A stretch of 34,196 nucleotides of DNA from DASPUI01 sp035622995 (GTDB lineage Bacteria; Verrucomicrobiota; Verrucomicrobiia; Chthoniobacterales; UBA10450), in assembly GCA_035622995.1 (NCBI GenBank), contig DASPUI010000037.1, positions 1 to 34,196 of the forward strand, in the 5' to 3' direction. Every line of letters starts with the position of its first letter. Within the stretch, counting starts at the first letter, position 1. The notes beneath the pieces are model-generated. The model searched no databases, was not told where the DNA came from, and saw only the letters and a program-made list of their open reading frames with translations. Position numbers and translations under genes: made by a program. This document shows positions 23,221-30,670 of the stretch, piece after piece.

Positions 23221-23814
23221 TCATTCTTCCGGTTCCATCGGCCGCGGCGCGGCAGGCGCTGGACTGCGCGAAATCACGCCACGTGTATGCGGCGTTAAGT
23301 TAGGCAAAGGCGGAATGCGCGCCGGCGGTCTCGGAATATTTGACGAAGTAATTCCCGGTTGAGCTTGGATAGGCTGAGGAACGGCCGGCCCGTTAGGCTG
23401 AGAGCTGATTAAAGCCTGATTAAAAGTAAGAGTTCCAAATTTCCCGTCCTTGCTAACTGTCACCTTGGTTTCACCAGGCCGAGCCGACCATTCGATGCTC
23501 GAGATGGCGTAACCGTCTGCGTTGGGCTCCTTGGTCGAGACATATTCCTTTAAGTTCTTGTCGTCGGTTGACATGATCGTAACCAAGTCGCTGTCCGGAG
23601 TGTGGGCGGCATTCGCAATGTAGAGTCCCTTGAAAGCGTCTGGCGCGGTTACCGGAGCCGCGGCCGCGGTGGCTACGGCAAAAGGCGAACGATCCAGCAT
23701 CTTTTGATAGCGATCGAAACCGAACCGCTTTGGCAGGTCATCATCCGCGCTAACGCTTACTGCTAGCCCAACCAGCCCAAAAACCGACATCAAAATAGCG
23801 GCGTTCTTCATCAT
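23221..23814 (-). CDS. exported proline-rich protein, candidate GspC/PilP-like T2SS component
   Basis: This 197-residue protein has a signal peptide (AAILMSVFGLVGLAVSVSA) and RFGFDRYQKMLDRSPFAVAT, a sequence typical of the segment before the HR domain in PilP/GspC-like proteins. A small beta-rich domain follows at about 60-130 (LYIANAAHTPDSDLVTIMS; ISSIEWSARPGETKVTVS). The C-terminal 55 residues are rich in Pro and low in complexity. It is the last gene of the gspHIJKLM operon, overlapping gspM (ATGA), where a secretin-contacting GspC or PilP would be expected. It has a cleavable-type signal rather than an obvious long anchor. The assignment is from position and pattern, not clear homology. 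Confidence 0.65.
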   Translation of the reverse strand: MMKNAAILMSVFGLVGLAVSVSADDDLPKRFGFDRYQKMLDRSPFAVATAAAAPVTAPDAFKGLYIANAAHTPDSDLVTIMSTDDKNLKEYVSTKEPNADGYAISSIEWSARPGETKVTVSKDGKFGTLTFNQALISSQPNGPAVPQPIQAQPGITSSNIPRPPARIPPLPNLTPHTRGVISRSPAPAAPRPMEPEE

Positions 23815-24374
23815 TGGCCTTTCCTTGGTTGAGCAGGAGCGAACCAGCGCGCGATCTTGAATCTTCCATGCATCATGGTCGAATCGTTATTATCGATCAC
23901 CAGATTCACGCTTTCAAACACGACGAAAGACTCCGGCTGTTGCACGTCGTAAAGAAAATGAACGAGCGGAGGCCACGGACTTTTTGTTTCAATGGAGGCA
24001 AAGACTGCCTGATGATTCGGCGTCACCTCGCCAGTGCCAATGGCCGGATTTTCAATCAGAATGTTATATTTGCTCGCAGCCTGTTTGAGTTGATCGAGCA
24101 GGCCGGTTTGAGCTTCCCCTGGATTTTTCAGCTCCGGTTGATGCTGTTGTAACCACTCGTCGCGTTTGGTCCAAAGCGAACGTTCTTTAATGAAAATCTC
24201 CTCCTCCTGCCGTTGCGATCTTCTTACAACTAAGTCGGCCCGGCCACGGCCGATTGCGCCAAACAGCCAGCTCCAAAGGTACAGATTAACTAGCAGAAAG
24301 AGAATCGTCGCGACCGCGGCTGAAAGTATGCGTTCCCGGCGATTCATCTTTTCGAACCAGACTGGCAGTTTCAT
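23811..24374 (-). CDS. gspM: GspM/PilO-like inner-membrane assembly protein
   Basis: This 187-residue bitopic protein begins with EKMNRRERILSAAVATILFL, which resembles the GspM start. It has one membrane segment at about 18-38, a charged helical stretch (about 45-110), and a ferredoxin-like C-terminal domain (about 115-175; PWPPLVHFLYDVQQPESFVV is typical of the PilO/GspM pattern). It should pair with GspL at the inner membrane. The start overlaps the gspL stop and the stop overlaps the next start, both as ATGA. Confidence 0.82.
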   Translation of the reverse strand: MKLPVWFEKMNRRERILSAAVATILFLLVNLYLWSWLFGAIGRGRADLVVRRSQRQEEEIFIKERSLWTKRDEWLQQHQPELKNPGEAQTGLLDQLKQAASKYNILIENPAIGTGEVTPNHQAVFASIETKSPWPPLVHFLYDVQQPESFVVFESVNLVIDNNDSTMMHGRFKIARWFAPAQPRKGQ

Positions 24375-25516
24375 TTCGGCTTTCCCTCCAGGCGAAATTG
24401 CGCATGGTCGTTAGGCAAAATCCGTGGCGCTGCCATGTCGAAGCGAAAGGTTTGCAAACCCGGGTTTTTCTTCACACCTTCCGCGAATTGATAAGCCAAT
24501 GCCGCGGAGTTGGCCTCACCATCGACCGAAATTTGCCGCGCCGACTGATTGTAAGCCGTGATCCGGACATCCGGTGACGGCAAACTCTCGAAAAGATGAA
24601 GCAGAATTTCGACCGGGTAGTAATGCGAATCAATCGCCGGAGCAAGCGCTTTCCAATTCGTTTCAGCCGCGCGAACGAATTCGGTTTGCGAGTTGTCGCG
24701 CGCGATCAGACGATTAAGCCTCGCAACCTCCAACCGGGTAAAGCCAAGATACCCGAGAAAGAGCAAAAAGAGGGCTGCGTAAGCGGCGCCGATCTGGAAG
24801 ATTCGCTTTTGCCATTGTCCGCGCCTGGCGAGTTGGAGGCGACGCTGTTTCCAGCTTTCCGGCAGAAGATTCAGCTTAACGTTGGCCGGCGGGGTCTCAA
24901 TGCCCACGATCTCAGACTGGCTATCCAGGATTCCCTGCACCGTGTCGCGCAGGTGGTAACAAGTTTCGTCCAGCAACACGTTTGGGAACGAAGCCGCGAT
25001 GCCCTGCAGTTCCGCGCTCAGGGTCAGCTGCGGCAATTCCATTTTTAACTGTGAAGGGTCAACTCCGTCGAGAGTGCGGGTCAGACTCACTTTTCCGTTT
25101 TCGGTTACTGCGGAAACAAGTGATTCCCCTTCCGGGTAAATCAAGAGCGCACGGCCGCTTGGCGCATGCGTGGTTGCGCGTTGCGACGCGTAAACAGTGA
25201 TCTGCCGCGGGATCAAACCCCGATCCAATAAAGGTGCAGCGATTTCCGCCAGACGACCGTTTTGCACTGCGACCGCTGAGACTACGCTTTCCTTTTCATT
25301 CTGTTCGATCAATTCGAAGTCGGTCGTCACTTCTTCGGGTGCGAAAGGAAGCGCCTTTTCAATTTGGATTCGTACCATTTCGGGAACTTCCGCCGGATCG
25401 ACCGTTGGTAGTCGAAAGCGCTGGGCGAGAACGGCCGAAATGGGCAGACCAAGCACGAGATCGTCTTCCGTTTTGAGCAGCGGGACGGCTTCGCCGAGAG
25501 TCTGGACCGACCGCAC
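24371..25516 (-). CDS. gspL: GspL-type T2SS assembly protein (PilM-like plus PilN-like parts); start probably further upstream
   Basis: From GTG 25516 the product has 381 residues. The cytoplasmic part (to about 220) has PilM/actin-like features (VLAQRFRLPTVDPAEVPEMV; QIEKALPFAPEEV). It is followed by a PilN-like VKLNLLPESW motif, one membrane segment at about 237-255, a short coil and a periplasmic ferredoxin-like domain (about 295-375). This order matches GspL, which corresponds to PilM plus PilN. Thirty more codons are open upstream to 25606 without ATG, GTG or TTG. They encode a hydrophobic strand (VFIIPAAHGWKLL) that looks like the missing first strand of the fold. I give the conventional start here and treat the extension as a finding. 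The stop overlaps gspM (ATGA). Confidence 0.87.
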   Translation of the reverse strand: MRSVQTLGEAVPLLKTEDDLVLGLPISAVLAQRFRLPTVDPAEVPEMVRIQIEKALPFAPEEVTTDFELIEQNEKESVVSAVAVQNGRLAEIAAPLLDRGLIPRQITVYASQRATTHAPSGRALLIYPEGESLVSAVTENGKVSLTRTLDGVDPSQLKMELPQLTLSAELQGIAASFPNVLLDETCYHLRDTVQGILDSQSEIVGIETPPANVKLNLLPESWKQRRLQLARRGQWQKRIFQIGAAYAALFLLFLGYLGFTRLEVARLNRLIARDNSQTEFVRAAETNWKALAPAIDSHYYPVEILLHLFESLPSPDVRITAYNQSARQISVDGEANSAALAYQFAEGVKKNPGLQTFRFDMAAPRILPNDHAQFRLEGKPK

Positions 25517-25607
25517 TTCCCACGAGCCGTTGGTGCCACTCGGACGCAGCAGCTTCCAGCCGTGCGCAGCCGGTATTATGAAAACAGATGTCGATCCCCC
25601 CTCGATT

Positions 25608-26528
25608 TTAATACTCCTTCCAAGTGATTACCTGCGGCGTGAGGCCAGCTCTTCGAAAAACCAATTGGACAACGCGTGTCGCGTCTCCTGCGTGGCCGGT
25701 GCTGACAATGCGAAAGACCGGGTCCTTCACCGAAATCAACGCGGATATCAGATTGAATTGTTCCGGCTGCCACCCAAGCGCTGTCCGGACCTGGTCTAGA
25801 TTTGTAAACTGAGCATCGTCCTGTGTGCCATCGATTCCGTCCGGCCCGCGGCGAATCTGCAAAAAGCGATCTACCATCTGATCGTTCATTCCCGGCAACG
25901 TAAGCAGCACGTCGCGCGAGGCCCAGGTCATGTCAATCGGACCGCTGCTATTCAACGTGAAATCGTTGTCCCAGCCGGGCGTGGAAGTAAATTCTTCCCA
26001 GCCAGCCACTTTTTTCAGTTCGTCGATCCGCGTCAGCAAAGAATGCGCCGGGTGGTAATTATCGCTCTCTGGCGGTGCGTTCAAATGATGGAGCCCGGTG
26101 TTCGGCTCCACCCAATCAAGCAGACAATCGATCATGTGGTCGCGTTCGTTCAAGTCGATCCCTTTAAGTTCCAAATACTTTCGCAATACTCCCAGCCGGG
26201 CAGGATCTTCGCCCGCAACGAGCCAGTTCAAATTCAAACGGCCGCCTTCCCCGCTAATCTCCGCTTTGTAAGTCTTACCGCGGCCAATCATTCCCTCCAA
26301 ACTGGCTGCACCGGGGTTGACCGACGGGTGAAGAGCGACTTCCGCGCCCGAACAAGCCATTGCCTCGGCATCCAAAATTCGATTGGCATTGCCAGACAGC
26401 GTCACCTGCGAACTTATTTGCACCGCCCATGAGATCACCATCGCACTGAGCAGGAACAAAGCCCACAGCGAAAGCATTAATGCCGCCCCACGAACTTTTT
26501 GTCCGCTTCCAAAGATCGATATCCTCAT
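25608..26528 (-). CDS. gspK: minor pseudopilin GspK
   Basis: This 306-residue protein has a prepilin-type N-terminus with G14 at -1, then AALMLSLWALFLLSAMVISW; position +5 is Leu rather than Glu, as expected for GspK. The large globular part has GGRLNLNWL, LLDWVEPNTG, a helix-hairpin-type RDVLLTLPGMNDQMVDRFL, and a C-terminal strand region (DPVFRIVSTGHAGDATRVV). Its length is typical of GspK (about 300). It caps the pseudopilus tip with GspI and GspJ. ATG 26528 was chosen because it lies 14 bases after the gspJ stop and gives a normal leader; the frame is open further upstream. The Lys-Glu-Tyr end of the gene also carries the AAGGAG site that may serve gspL. Confidence 0.93.
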   Translation of the reverse strand: MRISIFGSGQKVRGAALMLSLWALFLLSAMVISWAVQISSQVTLSGNANRILDAEAMACSGAEVALHPSVNPGAASLEGMIGRGKTYKAEISGEGGRLNLNWLVAGEDPARLGVLRKYLELKGIDLNERDHMIDCLLDWVEPNTGLHHLNAPPESDNYHPAHSLLTRIDELKKVAGWEEFTSTPGWDNDFTLNSSGPIDMTWASRDVLLTLPGMNDQMVDRFLQIRRGPDGIDGTQDDAQFTNLDQVRTALGWQPEQFNLISALISVKDPVFRIVSTGHAGDATRVVQLVFRRAGLTPQVITWKEY

Positions 26529-26542
26529 TAAGCCGCCATTTC

Positions 26543-27148
26543 CTAAAATGAAGTTCTCGCCAGCGGAATGATCCCCTCCCAAGGGACGGCTCCGTCGGAC
26601 CTTCCAATCGTCAATTTCACCAACCGCGGCAAAGTCATCGCATCCGTCCATCGATCCACCCAGGAGTTAATCCGTGGATCGAAATAACGAATTTGCACAC
26701 TTTGGACGTTGTCGATTAACGGAATCCAGCTTTGATTTTCGATCGGTGAGTCAGACTCCTTTTTCGGCTTACGCAAAAGTCCGAGATCGAACTGATCGCC
26801 CTTATCGCTATGGCGCTGCAGTCGCAGAGTCACAACGAAATCGGTCGAAGCATAGCGGGTAAGTAAGCCAGGGCCTGCGCCGCAGATCCATGTGATTTCG
26901 TCCCGCGACCGATCGTCTAGTTTAAAGGGCTCGCCCATGAGCGCCCCGCTCCCGGGTGCAAGGCTTTGCCATTGTGCGGTCAGCAAGTCGTGCAACCCGC
27001 CGTAACGCGCATCGGATGCGCTTGCATCGGTCGAAGCACGAATCGCGACCATGTTAGTTTGAACGAAACGATAAATAGCCAGCGACATCACCGCCAGGAT
27101 CGCCACCGCCAGGGTAATCTCGATCAGCGTGAAACCGCTGCGGCGCAT
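26543..27148 (-). CDS. gspJ: minor pseudopilin GspJ
   Basis: This protein has 201 residues from ATG 27148, with a very short leader and G5 at -1, then FTLIEITLAVAILAVMSLAI with Glu at +5. The globular part contains LLRKPKKES and VQSVQIRYFDPRINSWVDRW, typical of GspJ. ATG 27148 follows the gspI stop by 4 bases and has GGTGG about 8 bases upstream. ATG 27175 and a start at 27202 are in frame and would overlap gspI, so the start is uncertain. Confidence 0.92.
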   Translation of the reverse strand: MRRSGFTLIEITLAVAILAVMSLAIYRFVQTNMVAIRASTDASASDARYGGLHDLLTAQWQSLAPGSGALMGEPFKLDDRSRDEITWICGAGPGLLTRYASTDFVVTLRLQRHSDKGDQFDLGLLRKPKKESDSPIENQSWIPLIDNVQSVQIRYFDPRINSWVDRWTDAMTLPRLVKLTIGRSDGAVPWEGIIPLARTSF

Positions 27149-27152
27149 TGGC

Positions 27153-27554
27153 TTAACCACCGAAGCGATAGACATAAAATTGGAGCTGGCGCGACTGCTC
27201 AATGCCGTCGCGCATCCATTGCACGGTTAAAGTCACCAAACTGATGCCTGCAAGCTCCAGATCATCCTCCTTCAATCCGGCCGGGACAGTTTTTTGGACC
27301 AGCTTTACCGGGCCGTACCCAGTATCAATCTTCGTTTCCCGCGATGGATCAGGGAAACCGGGCGTCGCCTGAATTTCCGCCATTCGATTGGACAAAATCA
27401 GACGGACCCGCTCGTCCTCGGCATTGAGCGCGCTCGCATTCAAACAATTCTGCACGCACCGCCCAAGCGAGAGAACGCCAATCGCAAAAAACGCGACTCC
27501 GATCAGCACTTCGTAAAGCGCGAAAGCCTTCTTCTCACCTGGCCGCATAATCAA
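27153..27554 (-). CDS. gspI: minor pseudopilin GspI
   Basis: This 133-residue protein has leader MIMRPGEKKA then FALYEVLIGVAFFAIGVLSL, with Glu at +5 and Ala (A10) instead of Gly at -1. The rest fits GspI: CLNASALNAEDERVRLILSN, AEIQATPGFPDPS and the C-terminal strand LVTLTVQWMRDG. It overlaps gspH upstream by 20 bases; ATG 27548 is an alternative start. It is one of two pseudopilins here lacking the usual -1 glycine. Confidence 0.9.
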   Translation of the reverse strand: MIMRPGEKKAFALYEVLIGVAFFAIGVLSLGRCVQNCLNASALNAEDERVRLILSNRMAEIQATPGFPDPSRETKIDTGYGPVKLVQKTVPAGLKEDDLELAGISLVTLTVQWMRDGIEQSRQLQFYVYRFGG

Positions 27555-28044
27555 GAAGCTCTTCCCGGGCAGTAAGCGGCGAATACTTCGCTTTCCATTC
27601 GCCTTCGCGACTATTGAATTCCACGATCGCCGGCTCGCAAATTCCGGAGGGCCAAAAAATCCAGGCAGCAGGATAACTTTTTGTCAGAGCCGCCGGCAGC
27701 GCCAATTTCAACGAACTGTTTCGCTCAAAGGGAAAAAACGCGGTCGGTCTCTTTTCTTCGCCTTTGGCAAAAACCTCTGGGCGAAGTGCTGCTCCTTTAT
27801 CGCCCCACTCGATCAGGTAGGCGCGGTGCTCCGTTACGCTTCGCTCCTGGGCCTCGCGCACAAGATCGTTGAACGCATCGAGCGAGCGCCGAAGCCGCTT
27901 GTCCGCGAGCACTCCGGTGACGCTCGGCACCGCCATGAGCATAATCAGCATTGCAATGGAAATAACGATCACGATCTCGATCATGGTGAAGGCCAAAAAT
28001 GGCGATCGAGTCAACTCCGTTACCACGCGGCTTCGCATTGGCAA
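27535..28044 (-). CDS. gspH: minor pseudopilin GspH
   Basis: This 169-residue protein is the first of the minus-strand T2SS operon. The prepilin helix FTMIEIVIVISIAMLIMLMA begins after A18, with Glu at +5, so again Ala stands at -1. The LRRSLDAFNDLVREAQERSV region and the Trp-Pro-Ser-Gly segment (IFWPSGICEP) match the GspH/FimT pattern. The first ATG (28044) gives an 18-residue leader. The operon promoter must lie in the 117-base region shared with the divergent exported-protein gene. Confidence 0.9.
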   Translation of the reverse strand: MPMRSRVVTELTRSPFLAFTMIEIVIVISIAMLIMLMAVPSVTGVLADKRLRRSLDAFNDLVREAQERSVTEHRAYLIEWGDKGAALRPEVFAKGEEKRPTAFFPFERNSSLKLALPAALTKSYPAAWIFWPSGICEPAIVEFNSREGEWKAKYSPLTAREELLDYAAR

Positions 28045-28124
28045 AATTACGCGCTGGCCGGCAAATCACAAGGCAGGCAGCCCCGTTGCTGTTTGATTCA
28101 AAAATTCGCTCGTCCCAGTTGATC

Positions 28125-28151
28125 GGCTGAATTCGCAAGCTAAATTCAGCC
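28125..28151. repeat. 9-bp perfect inverted repeat upstream of the exported repeat protein
   Basis: GGCTGAATT (28125-28133) and AATTCAGCC (28143-28151) are separated by 9 bases. The pair ends 10 bases before the ATG at 28162, in the 117-base region between that gene and divergent gspH. It could be an operator for one or both genes or a hairpin in the leader. Confidence 0.55.
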
Positions 28152-28161
28152 TCCAATTCTG

Positions 28162-28938
28162 ATGAACATTCGAGCGGTCGTCGTGGTAGCGTTCATTTGC
28201 ACTTCAAGCGGAACAATTTTTGCCGCTGATGATCCGTTCATCGGCAATTGGAAACTCGATCCGGCAAAAAGTCAGACCAGCGGCTTTCAGGAAAAAATCG
28301 AAGATTTGGGCCATAACCGATACCGATTTACCATCAACAATCGCGCGGAAGAAATCGTCGCGGATGGGCAGGATCATCCCACGAGCTACGGGACGTGGGC
28401 GCTCAAGCAGGAGTCGCCTAACAAATGGACGTCGATCGATAAAAAAAACGGCCGGGTCATTAGCACCACAACGTGGACTATTTCGGACGATAACAAGACA
28501 TTCGTTGCAGTGACCCAGGGACTGACCAACGATGGCTCAACCTATCGAAGCCAATTTACTGCAAAACGATTGGCCGGGGATTCCGGCCTGGTCGGGACAT
28601 GGGGGCGAGCCGATGAGAAACACCGCATGCCTGCGGACTGGCAGATCAGTCGTTATCAGGAAAACGGCCTTTCGCTATTTAGTCCAACGGAACGCGAAGC
28701 GATCGATGCCAAGTTCGATGGCAAAGATTATCCAGATGACGGGCCACATGTTCCCATCCATTCAACCGTGTCGATCCAACGAATCGATGCCCGCAACTTG
28801 ATCGTTTATGGTAAGGTTGATGGTCAACTGGTTTATACGGCGCGATGGCAGGTCTCGGACGACGGAAGCATGCTTGCCATCGGAATGAACCGGAATGGCG
28901 TAACCATCTCCGAAACGAATATCTACAATCGTCAGTAG
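28162..28938 (+). CDS. exported protein with two lipocalin-like halves, function unknown
   Basis: This 258-residue protein has a signal peptide ending at about residue 21 (TSSGTIFAAD). The mature protein has two related beta-rich halves. The first opens with FIGNWKLDPAKS (about 25-36), the second with LVGTWGRADEKH (about 143-154), and each closes with a strand pattern ending in TTWTISDDNKTF or ARWQVSDDGSML. This suggests an internal duplication of a lipocalin-like (avidin/lipocalin 'GxW') barrel, which is inference. It probably resides in the periplasm or outer membrane. Its stop overlaps the convergent glycogen-synthase stop by 7 bases. Confidence 0.8.
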   Translation: MNIRAVVVVAFICTSSGTIFAADDPFIGNWKLDPAKSQTSGFQEKIEDLGHNRYRFTINNRAEEIVADGQDHPTSYGTWALKQESPNKWTSIDKKNGRVISTTTWTISDDNKTFVAVTQGLTNDGSTYRSQFTAKRLAGDSGLVGTWGRADEKHRMPADWQISRYQENGLSLFSPTEREAIDAKFDGKDYPDDGPHVPIHSTVSIQRIDARNLIVYGKVDGQLVYTARWQVSDDGSMLAIGMNRNGVTISETNIYNRQ

Positions 28939-30155
28939 TCGGGCGGTCGCGCGCCAGTCAGAAGCGATTGATACAGCGCCACCGTTCGCTGCGCGATTGC
29001 CGACCAACTGAATTTCCCCTCGGCCCGTTTCCGGCCGGCCTTGCCAAACCTTTCGCGCAAGTTTGGATCATTTAGCAATTGGTTAATCCGCGTGGCGAGA
29101 TCGCGCGAGAATTTTTCTGGTTCGATCGGTTCGAACGGGCTTTTCTGCATTTGTTCGACCGGAACGAGGAATCCGGTTTCGCCATCGACCACGACTTCCT
29201 TAATGCCACCGACTGCGCTCGCCACCACCGCAGTTTCACAAGCCATCGCTTCCAGGTTGATGATTCCGAAGGGTTCGTAAATCGAAGGACAGCAAAACAC
29301 CGCGGCGTGCGAGTAGAGTTCGATCGTCGATTTTCGATCCAGCATCTCATCGATCCAGATAACGTCGGGCCGCTCGGCCTTCGCTTTGGCGACTGCCTGA
29401 CTCATTTCCGCTGCGATCTCGGACGTGTCCGGAGCGCCCGCGCAAAGAACGATTTGAAAATCACGATTCATGAACTGGATTGCCCGCACCAGGTGAACGA
29501 TTCCTTTTTGCCTCGTGATCCGGCCAACAAAGAGCAAATACGGCCTGGTGGGATCAATGCCGAACTTCTCAAGCGCGTTCGTCGACTCTAGCTTCCGATA
29601 CTCATCGAGGTCGATTCCGTTATGAATGACATGCAGGCGCGCCGGATCGACGTTGAATAGCCGCTCGACGTCGCGCTTTGTCTCGTTTGAAACAGCAATG
29701 ACAGCATCCGCCATTTCAAGCGCGGTCTTCTCGACCCAAAGCGAGAAATCATAGCCGCCGGCAAGCTGCTCCCGCTTCCACGGTCGCAAAGGCTCGAGCG
29801 AGTGGGTCGTGATGACAAGCGGAATGCCGTAGTTCTTCTTCGCCAAAATTCCACCGAAATGGCTGTACCAGGTGTGGCAGTGAACCACCTCGGCGTCGAT
29901 GTTGGTCGTGTTGAAATCAACACAGCGTCGCACCGCTCCGAAAACAGATTGCAGTGGTTTCGGACAAGTGAACGCAGCCGGGTTCAATTCGAACCCGGTG
30001 ACTTTCAATCTGCCTTTTTCGAAGCGCTGATCGCCGAAGCAACGGACATCAACATCAATTGTTTTGGCGAGTTCGCGTGAAAGATAATCAACGTGGACGC
30101 CTGCACCGCCATAAATGTGAGGCGGATATTCGTTGGTGAGAAAGAGAACTTTCAC
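28932..30155 (-). CDS. glgA: glycogen synthase, actinobacterial GlgA/GlgM type (GT4)
   Basis: This 407-residue GT-B enzyme has FLTNEYPPHIYGGAGVHVDY at the N-terminus, VVHCHTWYSHFGG, TTHSLEPLRPWKREQL, the donor-binding VGRITRQKG and the E-x7-E motif EPFGIINLEAMAC, followed by SAVGGIKEVVVDGETG. This matches the GT4 enzymes of Corynebacterium and Mycobacterium that use ADP-glucose to make maltose-1-phosphate or extend alpha-glucan, rather than classical GT5 GlgA. No glgB, glgC or glgE is adjacent, so the pathway cannot be fixed here. A general GT4 role cannot be excluded. Confidence 0.87.
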   Translation of the reverse strand: MKVLFLTNEYPPHIYGGAGVHVDYLSRELAKTIDVDVRCFGDQRFEKGRLKVTGFELNPAAFTCPKPLQSVFGAVRRCVDFNTTNIDAEVVHCHTWYSHFGGILAKKNYGIPLVITTHSLEPLRPWKREQLAGGYDFSLWVEKTALEMADAVIAVSNETKRDVERLFNVDPARLHVIHNGIDLDEYRKLESTNALEKFGIDPTRPYLLFVGRITRQKGIVHLVRAIQFMNRDFQIVLCAGAPDTSEIAAEMSQAVAKAKAERPDVIWIDEMLDRKSTIELYSHAAVFCCPSIYEPFGIINLEAMACETAVVASAVGGIKEVVVDGETGFLVPVEQMQKSPFEPIEPEKFSRDLATRINQLLNDPNLRERFGKAGRKRAEGKFSWSAIAQRTVALYQSLLTGARPPDY

Positions 30156-30227
30156 GCCAAGTTAGTAGTCGCGCAGACAAAGTTCGGCAAGCGCATCCAC
30201 AGCACTCGCAACGTCAATACCTGCGCA

Positions 30228-30653
30228 CTAATTTTTCACCTTCAGCAGCAACACCGGCACATTCACTTCGTGGCGCACTTTGTCGGCAGTGGCCCCATGC
30301 AAAATATCGCTGATAAACCGATGGCCGTGCGTCGTCATCGCAATGAGATCAACGCCTTTGTCGCGAGCCAGTTTAACTATTTCGTCGGACGGCTCGCCCA
30401 GCGCAAGAACGGCATCACAAGAAAAACCCTCTTTGGTCAGCTCCCGGCTGCGATTTTCCAAATAGGCGCGGTCCTCTTTCATCTCTTCGCTCTCGGCCAG
30501 CTTTAATTGATTAAAATTCCGCGCCACCCATCCGTCGGAGACATGGACGAGCAGTAGCTTCGCCCCCGTCATGCGGGCAAGCGGCTTGATGTGGCCCAGG
30601 ATCGTTTCGTCAGCAGGAGTGTTCTCCAGTGGGATCAGGATGTGATGATACAT
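30228..30653 (-). CDS. universal stress protein A family
   Basis: This 141-residue protein is a single Usp domain: MYHHILIPLENTPADETIL, ALARMTGAKLLLVHV-type second strand (LARMTGAKLLLVHVSDGW), and the C-terminal nucleotide loop MTTHGHRFISDILHGATADK with VNVPVLLLK. The ATP-binding Gly pattern (G-x2-G-x9-G-S/T) is only partly kept, with His replacing residues near the first glycine. ATG 30653 was chosen; the frame is open further upstream but that would overlap mntH. It begins 17 bases after the mntH stop, so the two probably share a transcript under manganese control. Confidence 0.9.
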   Translation of the reverse strand: MYHHILIPLENTPADETILGHIKPLARMTGAKLLLVHVSDGWVARNFNQLKLAESEEMKEDRAYLENRSRELTKEGFSCDAVLALGEPSDEIVKLARDKGVDLIAMTTHGHRFISDILHGATADKVRHEVNVPVLLLKVKN

Positions 30654-30670
30654 GACGGCGGAGCGAAATG

